NCBI RefSeq assembly: GCF_003950325.1 | Contig: NZ_PXZH01000001.1 | Coordinates: 62,001-126,000 of the forward strand | Length of the DNA: 64,000 bases | Source of the DNA: Vagococcus humatus | GTDB lineage: Bacteria; Bacillota; Bacilli; Lactobacillales; Vagococcaceae | Reading direction: 5' to 3' | Shown: piece after piece, positions 54,578 through 63,414 of the stretch | Layout of the letters: each line of letters begins with the position of its first letter | How positions within the stretch are numbered: the stretch's first letter is position 1 | Position numbers and translations under genes: made by a program | The notes under the pieces: model-generated | The model's database searches: none | What the model was told of the DNA's origin: nothing | What the model saw: the letters and a program-made list of their open reading frames with translations, nothing else

Positions 54578-56128
54578 ATGAAACGAGCACTTATTAGCGT
54601 ATCAGATAAACAACATATTGAAACTTTAGGGAAAGCTTTTGTAGCCAACGGAGTAGAGATAATTTCTACAGGAGGGACACAAACTTATCTAAGGGAATTA
54701 GGGATTCCAACTATTGGAATAGAAGAAGTGACTCATTTTCCAGAGATGCTTGATGGCCGGGTTAAAACCCTTCATCCCGCTATCCATGGAGGTCTTTTAG
54801 GTAAGCGAGATAATTTAGACCATGAAAAAATATTAAAGCAGCATCACATTCAGTGGATAGACTTTGTTTGTGTGAATTTGTATCCCTTTAAAGAAACGGT
54901 TACTCAGCCTAACATTTCCACAGAAGAAGCGATTGAACAAATAGATATTGGTGGGCCTAGCATGCTACGCAGTGGTGCTAAAAATTTCCAAGATGTGACA
55001 GTGATTTGTGATCCAAGGGACTATGAAAAAGTCATTGAAGAGTTAACGGCTTATAACGACACTAAGCTAGAAACTAGAAAACGTCTTGCTTATAAAGCCT
55101 TCCAACATACAGCTAGTTATGATGCTTTAATTAGTCGGTATTTCCAAGTTCAATTAAATGAACAGTTTCCTGATAAATTAACGGTAACTTATGATAAAAA
55201 AGAAACGCTAAGATACGGTGAAAATAGTCAACAACAGGCTAGTTTATACGAAGAGCCTTTTGCAGACAGTAGTCAATTAGTTAAAGCAACACAACTTCAC
55301 GGAAAATCTTTATCTTATAATAATTTAAAAGACGCTAATGCAGCCTTAACTATGGTTAAAGAATTTAATAAGCCAGCAGTAGTCGCTGTGAAACATATGA
55401 ATCCTTGCGGTGTAGGGATTGGAAAAGATGGTTATGAAGCTTACCGACGTGCTTATGAAGCTGATAGCACTTCTATTTTTGGCGGAATTATTGCTTGTAA
55501 CCAAGAAATTGATGTTAAAACAGCTGAAGACATGCATAGTATCTTTTTAGAAATTATTTTAGCACCAAGCTTTTCTAATGAAGCCTTAGAGATTTTAAAA
55601 CAGAAGAAAAATATTCGGTTAATCCAAGTTCCATTAGAAACTGAAGAAAATCAGTTAGCTAATGACTTAGAATTAGTATCCATTGATGGTGGTTTATTAG
55701 TTCAAGAGAAAGATCAAGGCTCAGTTGATGTAACTGATTGGCAAATTGTCACTGAGAAAAAACCAACTTCTACTCAACTTCAAGCGCTAGAATTTGGCTT
55801 TAAAGTAGTTAAACATGTGAAAAGTAATGCCATTGTCTTAACGACTGATAAACAAACTGTTGGTATTGGAGCAGGACAAATGAACCGAATTGGCTCAGTT
55901 AAAATTGCGGTAAGTCAGGCAGAAGAACAATTAACAGATTTAAGTCAAGTAGTTTTAGCTAGTGATGCTTTCTTTCCAATGGATGATTGTGTCAGTTACG
56001 CTGCAGCCCACGGTATTCAGGCAATTGTTCAACCAGGAGGCAGTTTAAAAGATCAAGAGTCAATTGATAAAGCGAATGAATTAGGGATAACCATGGTCTT
56101 TACAGGTCAAAGACATTTTAGACACTAA
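54578..56128 (+). CDS. purH: Bifunctional AICAR transformylase/IMP cyclohydrolase
   Basis: Last two steps to IMP. 516 residues. N-terminal MGS-like cyclohydrolase (STGGTQTYL, GRVKTLHPAIHGGLL) and C-terminal transformylase with AVKHMNPCGVGIG and the final AIVQPGGSLKDQ. Spacing of 23 bases from purN; AAAAAGGAG upstream. Confidence 0.97.
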   Translation: MKRALISVSDKQHIETLGKAFVANGVEIISTGGTQTYLRELGIPTIGIEEVTHFPEMLDGRVKTLHPAIHGGLLGKRDNLDHEKILKQHHIQWIDFVCVNLYPFKETVTQPNISTEEAIEQIDIGGPSMLRSGAKNFQDVTVICDPRDYEKVIEELTAYNDTKLETRKRLAYKAFQHTASYDALISRYFQVQLNEQFPDKLTVTYDKKETLRYGENSQQQASLYEEPFADSSQLVKATQLHGKSLSYNNLKDANAALTMVKEFNKPAVVAVKHMNPCGVGIGKDGYEAYRRAYEADSTSIFGGIIACNQEIDVKTAEDMHSIFLEIILAPSFSNEALEILKQKKNIRLIQVPLETEENQLANDLELVSIDGGLLVQEKDQGSVDVTDWQIVTEKKPTSTQLQALEFGFKVVKHVKSNAIVLTTDKQTVGIGAGQMNRIGSVKIAVSQAEEQLTDLSQVVLASDAFFPMDDCVSYAAAHGIQAIVQPGGSLKDQESIDKANELGITMVFTGQRHFRH

Positions 56129-56143
56129 AAGGAGCTAAAAAAA

Positions 56144-57427
56144 ATGAACATATTGGTGGTAGGAAATGGTGGTCGTGAGCACGCTATTTGTAAAAAATTG
56201 TTAGCAAGTCCTTTAGTGAGCCAAGTATATTGTGCCCCGGGAAATCAAGGAATGATCCGAGATGGTATTCAGTCTGTTGCAATAGATAGCTTAGACTTTA
56301 GCGGTTTAGCTCAATTTGCTAAAGAAAAGCAAGTCAGTTGGACATTTGTTGGTCCAGAACAACCTTTAGTTTTAGGAATAGTGGATTATTTTCAGCAACA
56401 AGGCTTGGCTATTTTTGGTCCAAATCAAGCCGGTGCTCAGCTAGAAGGATCTAAGCGGTTTGCTAAAGATTTTATGGCGAAGTATCAGATTCCTACAGCA
56501 GATTATGCTAGTTTTAATCAATTAGATGAAGCAGTGGCTTATGTGTCAGGGAAAAACTATCCCTTAGTGATTAAAGCAGATGGGTTAGCGGCAGGTAAAG
56601 GGGTAGTTATTGTCAATGATGAGCCTGAAGCGATTAAAGTTTTAACTGACATGCTAGTCAATCATCAGTTTGGTGAAAGTTCAGCAGAAGTCATTGTTGA
56701 GGAGTTTTTAGTGGGAGAAGAATTTTCTTATTTGGCTTTGGTACATCGCGGTCAAATATTTCCGTTAAAAATTTCTCAAGATCATAAGCAAGTTTATAAC
56801 GGAGATACTGGTCCTAATACTGGGGGAATGGGGGCTTATTGTCCAGTTCCGCAAATTCCTTCTAGTGTTATAGACCGAGGAACAAAAGAGGTTTTAGAGC
56901 CAACTATTCAAGGATTAAAAGCAGAAGGCATTGATTTTTCCGGTGTTTTGTATGCGGGGTTAATTGCTACTGAGCAAGGTCCTAAAGTCATAGAATTTAA
57001 TGTTCGAATGGGCGACCCTGAAACACAAGTTATTTTAGAGCAAATGTCTAGTGATTTAGCGGAAGTAATCGATACTATTTTAAGAGGAGAAACGCCTCAA
57101 ATAGAGTGGTATCAAGATCAAATTTCTTTAGGGGTGGTAGTAGCGGCTAAAGGATATCCAGATACTAACTATGTGAAACATATTCCTTTGCCAAACTTTC
57201 CTCATACGACTAACGTACAGGTTTATTTTTCTGGAGTAGACGTGGCTGAATCTGGAGAATTAATCAGTTGTGGTGGGCGAATTTTTATGGTTGTGGCAAA
57301 AGCTCATACAGTCAAAGAAGCTCAAAAACTAGTGTATGATTATCTCGGAACTCTTTCTTTACCAGATTGTCATTTTAGAACAGATATTGGCTTTAAAGCA
57401 ATTGAAAATAAATCAAATGAGTCGTGA
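56144..57427 (+). CDS. purD: GAR synthetase
   Basis: ATP-grasp ligase joining glycine to phosphoribosylamine. 427 residues; MNILVVGNGGREHAI start, KADGLAAGKGVVIV loop, GDTGPNTGGMGAYCP and FNVRMGDPETQ. The last purine gene in the cluster. I see no clear terminator before the thrS leader. Confidence 0.97.
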   Translation: MNILVVGNGGREHAICKKLLASPLVSQVYCAPGNQGMIRDGIQSVAIDSLDFSGLAQFAKEKQVSWTFVGPEQPLVLGIVDYFQQQGLAIFGPNQAGAQLEGSKRFAKDFMAKYQIPTADYASFNQLDEAVAYVSGKNYPLVIKADGLAAGKGVVIVNDEPEAIKVLTDMLVNHQFGESSAEVIVEEFLVGEEFSYLALVHRGQIFPLKISQDHKQVYNGDTGPNTGGMGAYCPVPQIPSSVIDRGTKEVLEPTIQGLKAEGIDFSGVLYAGLIATEQGPKVIEFNVRMGDPETQVILEQMSSDLAEVIDTILRGETPQIEWYQDQISLGVVVAAKGYPDTNYVKHIPLPNFPHTTNVQVYFSGVDVAESGELISCGGRIFMVVAKAHTVKEAQKLVYDYLGTLSLPDCHFRTDIGFKAIENKSNES

Positions 57428-57486
57428 TGACAACTAGGTTAGGATCAGTAGTGGATGTTATTTTCCTGTATTTTAATGGCAATGAC

Positions 57487-57515
57487 TTGCACAAATAGAC
57501 AAATCGTGCTTAAAT
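57487..57515 (+). promoter_or_regulatory. Candidate promoter of thrS
   Basis: TTGCAC (57487-57492), 17-bp spacer, TTAAAT (57510-57515) with an extended TG. It precedes the T-box stem I. Confidence 0.45.
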
Positions 57516-57540
57516 ACTATATAAAGATACAAATAAGATT

Positions 57541-57770
57541 GACGATGAGAAAGACACCTGACTTTGTCAACATCTCTTTAGAGAGGGAAAACATGGCTGA
57601 AATTTTCCTGAGATAGTGCAAATGATGACCACTTTCGAGTATTTAGTTGAAACTAAATCGGTTAAGAACCGTTAACACGAATGAGGGAGTTATGGAGATA
57701 ACTCTAATGTTAGGTGGAACCACGATAATTCGTCCTAATGTCTAATATTAGACATTAGGGCTTTTTTTTA
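57541..57770 (+). promoter_or_regulatory. T-box riboswitch of thrS
   Basis: The T-box sequence AGGTGGAACCACG is at 57712-57724, followed by an antiterminator/terminator stem: CCTAATGTCTAAT pairs with ATTAGACATTAGG (57734-57759), then a T run. Stem I begins about 57541, and the candidate specifier is ACC (57628-57630) in GATGACCACT, a threonine codon. Uncharged tRNA-Thr binds to allow read-through into thrS. The rest of this 372-bp gap contains no gene. Confidence 0.93.
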
Positions 57771-57799
57771 TCTGAAAAATAAGGAAGGGGAAATAATTA

Positions 57800-59746
57800 A
57801 TGAGTAATATTCAGGTAACATTTCCAGATGGAGCAGTAAAAGAATTTAGTGAAGGCATTTCAGTTTTTGAGATAGCTGAAGGCATTAGCAAAAGTTTAGC
57901 TAAAAAAGCTTTAGCAGGTAAATATAACGGAGAGTTAGTTGATTTACATCAACCACTTAAACAAAATGGAAACTTAGAAATTGTTACACCAGACCATGAA
58001 GATGCACTAGAAATTTTACGTCATTCTACTGCTCACTTAATGGCTAATGCTATGCGCCGCTTGTATCCAACTATTCATTTTGGTGTAGGCCCTGCGATTG
58101 AAAATGGTTTTTATTATGACACAGATAACGGAGAAAATCCTATTTCTGAAGAAGATTTACCTAAAATTGAAGCAGAAATGAAAAAAATCATTAAAGAAAA
58201 CAATCCGATTGTTAGAAAAGAAGTATCTAAAGCAGAAGCGCTAGACTTGTTTAAAGAAGATCCTTACAAAGTAGAATTGATTAACGAATTACCAGAAGGC
58301 GAAATTATTTCAGTCTATGATCAAGGAGACTTTATGGATTTATGTAGAGGAGTCCATGTTCCATCTACTGGTAAAATCAAAGAGTTTAAATTATTGTCTG
58401 TAGCAGGTGCTTATTGGAGAGGAAAATCAACTAATCCAATGATGCAACGGGTTTACGGAACAGCTTTCTTTGATAAAAAAGAGTTGAAAGCTTATTTAGA
58501 TTTTAGAGAAGAAATGAAAGAACGTGACCACCGTAAAATCGGAAAAGAGCTTGATTTATTTATGACAAATGGTGAAGTAGGTTCTGGGTTACCATTCTGG
58601 TTACCAAAAGGTGCTACTATTCGCCGAACAATTGAACGTTATATTGTAGACAAAGAAATCAGCTTAGGTTACCAACATGTGTATACACCAATTATGGCCA
58701 ATGTTGAACTATATAAAACATCTGGTCACTGGGATCATTACCATGATGATATGTTCCCACCAATGGACATGGGTGACGGAGAAATGCTTGTTTTACGTCC
58801 AATGAACTGTCCTCACCATATGATGGTTTATAAAAATGATGTTCACAGTTACCGTGAACTACCTATTCGCATTGCAGAACTTGGTATGATGCACCGATAT
58901 GAAAAGAGTGGGGCGTTATCTGGTTTACAACGTGTACGTGAAATGACTCTGAATGACGGTCATACATTTGTTCGCTTTGACCAAATTAAAGATGAATTTA
59001 TTCGGACATTAAACTTAATGACTGGCGTGTACGAAGACTTTAATATTACTGATTATAGTTTCCGTTTAAGTTTACGTGACCCAGAAAATACTGAAAAATA
59101 CTTTGATGATGATGAAATGTGGGAAAAAGCTCAAACAATGATTAGAGATGCTGCAGATGAAGCAGGCATTGACTATATTGAAGCTGAAGGCGAAGCTGCC
59201 TTTTATGGTCCTAAACTTGACGTGCAAGTTAAAACAGCTATGGGGATTGAAGAAACTCTTTCTACTATCCAAATTGACTTCTTATTGCCAGAACGTTTTG
59301 ACTTAACTTATGTTGGGGAAGACGGAGAAAATAATCATCGTCCAGTTGTTATCCATAGAGGAATTGTTTCGACTATGGAACGATTCGTGGCTTACTTGAC
59401 TGAAGTTTACAAAGGAGCTTTCCCAACTTGGTTAGCACCTGTTCAAGGAACTATTATTCCAGTAAGTAATGAACATCATGCAGAGTATGCTTATCAAATC
59501 AAAGAACAACTAGAACAAAAAGGGTTACGTTTTGAAGTAGACGATCGTAATGAAAAAATGGGTTACAAGATTCGTGCTTCTCAAACTCAAAAAATTCCAT
59601 ATCAATTAGTGGTAGGGGATAAAGAAGTAGAAGCAGGGGAAGTAAATGTTCGTCGTTATAATAGTAAAGAAACTGAGTCTAAGTTAGTAGAGCAATTCTT
59701 AACAGATATTGTGGAAGAAGTTTCTCACTATAGCCGTTCACTTTAA
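57800..59746 (+). CDS. thrS: Threonyl-tRNA synthetase
   Basis: Class II synthetase, 648 residues: N-terminal TGS domain, editing domain with [14 protein letters not shown] and the zinc-associated GVHVPSTG..F region, the class II catalytic core with [14 protein letters not shown] and [15 protein letters not shown], and an anticodon domain ending [25 protein letters not shown] precedes ATG 57800. Controlled by the T-box leader. Confidence 0.98.
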   Translation: MSNIQVTFPDGAVKEFSEGISVFEIAEGISKSLAKKALAGKYNGELVDLHQPLKQNGNLEIVTPDHEDALEILRHSTAHLMANAMRRLYPTIHFGVGPAIENGFYYDTDNGENPISEEDLPKIEAEMKKIIKENNPIVRKEVSKAEALDLFKEDPYKVELINELPEGEIISVYDQGDFMDLCRGVHVPSTGKIKEFKLLSVAGAYWRGKSTNPMMQRVYGTAFFDKKELKAYLDFREEMKERDHRKIGKELDLFMTNGEVGSGLPFWLPKGATIRRTIERYIVDKEISLGYQHVYTPIMANVELYKTSGHWDHYHDDMFPPMDMGDGEMLVLRPMNCPHHMMVYKNDVHSYRELPIRIAELGMMHRYEKSGALSGLQRVREMTLNDGHTFVRFDQIKDEFIRTLNLMTGVYEDFNITDYSFRLSLRDPENTEKYFDDDEMWEKAQTMIRDAADEAGIDYIEAEGEAAFYGPKLDVQVKTAMGIEETLSTIQIDFLLPERFDLTYVGEDGENNHRPVVIHRGIVSTMERFVAYLTEVYKGAFPTWLAPVQGTIIPVSNEHHAEYAYQIKEQLEQKGLRFEVDDRNEKMGYKIRASQTQKIPYQLVVGDKEVEAGEVNVRRYNSKETESKLVEQFLTDIVEEVSHYSRSL

Positions 59747-59761
59747 TCTACAAATAAGAAG

Positions 59762-59797
59762 AAACACAAAACAATTTCTTTTGTTTTGTGTTTTTTT
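59762..59797 (+). terminator. Terminator after thrS
   Basis: AAACACAAAACAA pairs with TTGTTTTGTGTTT around TTTCTT, followed by T's. Confidence 0.88.
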
Positions 59798-59839
59798 GTT
59801 TTGAATAGAGCAACTACATCTGTTAAATCCTTTTAAAAA

Positions 59840-59848
59840 TGTTATAAT
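59840..59848 (+). promoter_or_regulatory. Extended -10 promoter upstream of the PBP gene
   Basis: TGTTATAAT (TATAAT at 59843-59848), with weak -35. A terminator-like hairpin lies 45 bp downstream, before the PBP gene. Confidence 0.5.
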
Positions 59849-59892
59849 ATATCTATTCTTTAAGTGAATTTATTTAAAAACTATTAAACTTA

Positions 59893-59922
59893 CGGAGGAA
59901 CGTATCTGCTCCTCTCTTTTTT
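59893..59922 (+). terminator. Terminator-like hairpin in the PBP leader
   Basis: GGAGGA pairs with TCCTCT/TCCTC around GTATCT-type loop bases (5-6 bp stem, one G-U), followed by CTTTTTT. It lies between the promoter at 59843 and the PBP start at 59964, so either an attenuator or the end of a short RNA. Confidence 0.5.
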
Positions 59923-59963
59923 ATGTAAAATAAAAGTGATCATATTTTGGAAGGAATTAAACA

Positions 59964-62123
59964 ATGAGTCGAAAAACTACTAAAAAAAGAAAAAAACAGC
60001 CATCACAATCTCTTTTTTTCTGGAAGAAAAAGAAGAATTTTTTTGATAAAGAACAGACTAATCAAAGCTATTCTCAAATTCCTTTTCGTTTAAATTTTCT
60101 CTTTTTTATTGTCTTTATTTTGTTTGTTTCTTTAATTATTCGTCTTTCTTACTTACAAATTACAAATCATAATTTTTTTGTGACTAAAATTGAAACCTCT
60201 CAAAAAAATGTTGTGCAAGGAAATGCGCCTAGAGGCATGATTTATGATGAAAAAGGTAAAGTACTTGTGAATAATAAAGGAAATCAAGCAATTATTTACA
60301 CGAAAAAAGTAGGAACTACTAATGAAGAAATGCTATCTATTTCTAAAAAATTAACTAGTATTTTAACTATTGAGCCAGAAGAGTTAACGGAAAGAGATCG
60401 AAAAGATTTTTGGCTAGCAGATCCTAGTCATTATAAAGAAGCTAAAGCCAGATTAAGTCCTAAACAGTTGAAAAATAAAAAAGGGGAAGAGTTATCTGGA
60501 GGAGAGCTTTATCAGCAAGTCGTCAATCAAGTGTCGGCAGAAGAAGCTAATTTAACTGAGGACCAGTTAAAAGAAGCAACGATTTACAAAAAAATTAACG
60601 GTGCTTACTCTCTGACTCCTGTTTTTATTAAAAATAAAGAGGTAACACCTGAAGAAATTGCGATTGTAGGAGAGAATAAAAAGGCGTTACCAGGAGTATC
60701 AACAGGAATGGACTGGGAACGAGATTATCCAGCTGGTGACTCTTTACGGTCGATTTTAGGAACAGTGTCTTCTGAAAAAATGGGCTTACCAGAATCTCAT
60801 GTTAAAGAATTTTTAGCTCAAGGTTATGCTAGAAATGACCGAGTTGGGTTAAGTTATTTAGAACAAGCCTATGAACCTGTTTTACGTGGCACTAAGTCAC
60901 AAACAGAATACACCATTAACCGACAATCAGAAATTGACGAACAAAAAGAAGTCTATGCTGGGGAAAAAGGTAAAAACCTAGTGTTAACATTAGATATTGA
61001 TTTTCAAAAGAAAGTAGAAGATATTCTTAGGAAAAATTATCAAGTGTTGTTAAACAACGGTAAAGCTCGGTATGCAGAAGGGGCTTATGTAGTTGTTACC
61101 AATCCGAAAAACGGAGAAGTTTATGCGTTAGTCGGCCTTAAAAAGGATGGAGCGGGTGGTTTAGAGGACGATACATTAGGGACTATCACCAAAACCTTTG
61201 TGCCAGGTTCTGCGATTAAGGGAGCCACTGTAATGGCTGGGCTTGAAAACGGAGCGATTAGTGGTAATCAAGTAATGGTGGATGAACCAATCCAAATTGC
61301 TGGTAGTAATGTTAAACGGTCTTTATTTAACCCATCTAGTGCGGTTCCTCTTTCAGCTACGCAAGCGTTAATGATTTCTTCTAACGTGTACATGATGAAA
61401 ATTGCTATGAGTTTAATGGATGTGACTTATCAATATGGGATGAGTTTGCCAGATAGAACCGATGTATTTGATACTTTAAGAAAGACTTACCAAAATTTTG
61501 GTCTTGGTACTTATACAGGAATTGACTTACCAGGGGAAGAGTTAGGTCTTTCACCAAGTAATCACTATGATAAAAAAGGTAACCTAAAAGATGGTCGGAT
61601 GGCTAACTTACTCGATTTATCTTACGGAAACTATGATACTTACACACCTATTCAAATGGCCCAATATATTTCAACCATTGCCAATGGTGGGAAAAGAATT
61701 GCCCCTCATGTGGTACGTTCCATTCACGGAACAAGTGATGATGGAGGCTTAGGCCCAGTTGAAACTTATATAGAGCCTAAAGTTCTAAGTGAAATTGGAA
61801 CTAAAGGAGAGTGGGATATTATTCATCAAGGGTTATATGATGTTGTTAACAGTCCTGACTACCGGCGAACTGGGGCAATGTTACAAGGTGGAAAATACGT
61901 TACTGCAGCTAAAACAGGAACAGCGGAAACCTTTGTCCCTAATGAGTCGGATCCTAAAAATCCAATTCCAACGATTAATAGTACCATGGTCGCTTACGCT
62001 CCTTATGATAATCCAGAAGTGACAGTGACAGTTGTACTGCCTCACTTAATGGATGACCAAGACAAACTAAATTCCATTATTACTAAAGAAGTATTGGATG
62101 CTTATCATGATTTTAGACACTAA
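59964..62123 (+). CDS. Class B penicillin-binding protein (PBP2-type transpeptidase)
   Basis: 719 residues. Short cytoplasmic basic tail, one membrane span (about 43-62), PBP dimerisation domain, then transpeptidase: SAIK (416-419, in FVPGSAIKGATV), SSN (472-474) and KTG (650-652, in AAKTGTAETF). Class B without a glycosyltransferase domain, matching the PBP2/2b elongation or division enzymes; cross-links peptidoglycan. rpmG follows, as in Enterococcus. GGAAGG precedes the ATG. Confidence 0.93.
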   Translation: MSRKTTKKRKKQPSQSLFFWKKKKNFFDKEQTNQSYSQIPFRLNFLFFIVFILFVSLIIRLSYLQITNHNFFVTKIETSQKNVVQGNAPRGMIYDEKGKVLVNNKGNQAIIYTKKVGTTNEEMLSISKKLTSILTIEPEELTERDRKDFWLADPSHYKEAKARLSPKQLKNKKGEELSGGELYQQVVNQVSAEEANLTEDQLKEATIYKKINGAYSLTPVFIKNKEVTPEEIAIVGENKKALPGVSTGMDWERDYPAGDSLRSILGTVSSEKMGLPESHVKEFLAQGYARNDRVGLSYLEQAYEPVLRGTKSQTEYTINRQSEIDEQKEVYAGEKGKNLVLTLDIDFQKKVEDILRKNYQVLLNNGKARYAEGAYVVVTNPKNGEVYALVGLKKDGAGGLEDDTLGTITKTFVPGSAIKGATVMAGLENGAISGNQVMVDEPIQIAGSNVKRSLFNPSSAVPLSATQALMISSNVYMMKIAMSLMDVTYQYGMSLPDRTDVFDTLRKTYQNFGLGTYTGIDLPGEELGLSPSNHYDKKGNLKDGRMANLLDLSYGNYDTYTPIQMAQYISTIANGGKRIAPHVVRSIHGTSDDGGLGPVETYIEPKVLSEIGTKGEWDIIHQGLYDVVNSPDYRRTGAMLQGGKYVTAAKTGTAETFVPNESDPKNPIPTINSTMVAYAPYDNPEVTVTVVLPHLMDDQDKLNSIITKEVLDAYHDFRH

Positions 62124-62187
62124 TTTTTTTGTAAAGTAATATTACTTAACAAATTTAGCCAAAAGGGTAGAAATCACTAAAAAAAAA

Positions 62188-62223
62188 TGATATGATGTTC
62201 AAGTGAGTGATTTTAACACTCAC
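62188..62223 (+). promoter_or_regulatory. rpmG promoter and leader hairpin
   Basis: Extended -10 TGATATGAT (TATGAT at 62191-62196) and, right at the predicted transcription start, a perfect 7-bp hairpin GTGAGTG/CACTCAC (62203-62223). Confidence 0.55.
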
Positions 62224-62252
62224 AAAACTCTAGAAAAATTGGAGGGAATATC

Positions 62253-62402
62253 ATGCGCGTAAACATTACTTTAGAATGTACAGAATGTAAAGAACGTAAC
62301 TATCTTTCAAGCAAAAATAAACGTAACAATCCAGATCGTTTAGAAGTTAAAAAATATTGTCCACGTGAACGCAAAGTTACTTTACACCGTGAAACTAAAT
62401 AA
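62253..62402 (+). CDS. rpmG: 50S ribosomal protein L33
   Basis: 49 residues: [12 protein letters not shown]...[25 protein letters not shown]. The N-terminal pair Cys9 and Cys12 and Cys36 remain, but the fourth zinc position is Glu39 (CPRER), so this is a degenerate zinc-ribbon form. GGAGGG lies 7 bases upstream of ATG 62253. It is too short to be found by length-limited searches. Confidence 0.95.
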   Translation: MRVNITLECTECKERNYLSSKNKRNNPDRLEVKKYCPRERKVTLHRETK

Positions 62403-62414
62403 TTGTTTTAAATG

Positions 62415-62456
62415 ATAGCTAAAAACCTACCATGGTAAGGTTTTTAGCTATTTTTT
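62415..62456 (+). terminator. Terminator after rpmG
   Basis: ATAGCTAAAAACCT pairs with AGGTTTTTAGCTAT with a self-complementary loop ACCATGGTA, then T's. Confidence 0.88.
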
Positions 62457-62498
62457 GTTTACCTAATAAAAATTGACCTAATTTAAATAGAAGAGCAC

Positions 62499-63239
62499 TT
62501 ATTTTATAGCATGGATGGTAATGAGGGAAGCTTCAGGGTGTTGATTGTAGCCTAGGACTTGCTTAATAGTAGTAAAGCCTGCAGCTTTTAGTAAATAATC
62601 TAATTCAGTTACACCATACCAAGACAAAACAAAATGAGAAACTTCTGTTTCTGTGACTTGTCCTTCTTGAATAAGATCATAGCGATGGTAATAATCATAA
62701 GTTTGCTTATGCCAGTGAATATGATGAGAGTGACTAGTAAATAAGATCCCTTCTTCTTTTGATAAGGGAAGGTGATAGCTTTCCACTTGTCCAGGAAGAA
62801 AATCTACTGGAAAATCAATGTCGATAATTAACTCTCCGTTAGGCTCTAGTAAGTGGTAAAAATGAGTTAATACATCTAAAACCTGTTCTCTTTCTATTAA
62901 GCAAAAACTTCCTGTAGGCATGATAATACTTTGGTAGGTCTGATTAATAGTTAAACGAGTCAGGTCTTGATGATATAACTTAGCGGTTAACTTTTCCTTT
63001 TCTAAATGTGTTTGACAAATGTGAAGCATGTCAGCAGACAAGTCCACGCCTTCTATATCTAGCCCTGCTTGTAACAAAGGAATTAACATTCTACCAGTTC
63101 CTACTCCAGCTTCTAATATTTTACCAGTTTTATTTTTAAGAGCTGTTTGATAATAAGTAATATCTCCGCCAATAGAAAAGCCAACTGGTTTGGTTTTTTC
63201 ATACAATAGGGAACTTAGTTTGCCGTATTCTTTAAACAT
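62499..63239 (-). CDS. Class I SAM-dependent methyltransferase, substrate unknown
   Basis: 246 residues. Motif I ILEAGVGTGRMLIPLLQAG, a post-I GVDLSADML and IIMPTGSFCLIE mark a Rossmann methyltransferase. Start ATG 63239 with AAGGAGGA upstream on the minus strand. It diverges from the rhomboid gene; the target cannot be told from sequence. Confidence 0.85.
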   Translation of the reverse strand: MFKEYGKLSSLLYEKTKPVGFSIGGDITYYQTALKNKTGKILEAGVGTGRMLIPLLQAGLDIEGVDLSADMLHICQTHLEKEKLTAKLYHQDLTRLTINQTYQSIIMPTGSFCLIEREQVLDVLTHFYHLLEPNGELIIDIDFPVDFLPGQVESYHLPLSKEEGILFTSHSHHIHWHKQTYDYYHRYDLIQEGQVTETEVSHFVLSWYGVTELDYLLKAAGFTTIKQVLGYNQHPEASLITIHAIK

Positions 63240-63343
63240 GTTTTCCTCCTTATTTTAGTTATTATCTATAAGTTTAGAGGAAAAAAAGAGAAAAGGCTAG
63301 AAGTCTTTATCAAGTTGTTTAGTCATAACATTAAGTCTAGGTC

Positions 63344-63373
63344 AAATACTTTTATCTAGCTAGATAAGTATTT
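63344..63373 (+). promoter_or_regulatory. Palindromic operator candidate at the rhomboid promoter
   Basis: A perfect 16-bp palindrome TTATCTAGCTAGATAA (63352-63367) extended outward by AAATAC/GTATTT (with two extra T's on the left). It covers the expected -35 position of the rhomboid promoter, so a repressor site is plausible. Confidence 0.5.
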
Positions 63374-63375
63374 CA

Positions 63376-63384
63376 TGTTAGAAT
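63376..63384 (+). promoter_or_regulatory. Extended -10 promoter of the rhomboid gene
   Basis: TGTTAGAAT (TAGAAT at 63379-63384), 31 bases before the ATG. The -35 would fall in the palindrome. Confidence 0.45.
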
Positions 63385-63414
63385 AGGTGCATGACTCAAA
63401 AGAGGTGGGAAAAG

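Noticed and set aside
55346-55537. Minus-strand open frame inside purH
   Set aside because: Inside a conserved gene, no start signals.
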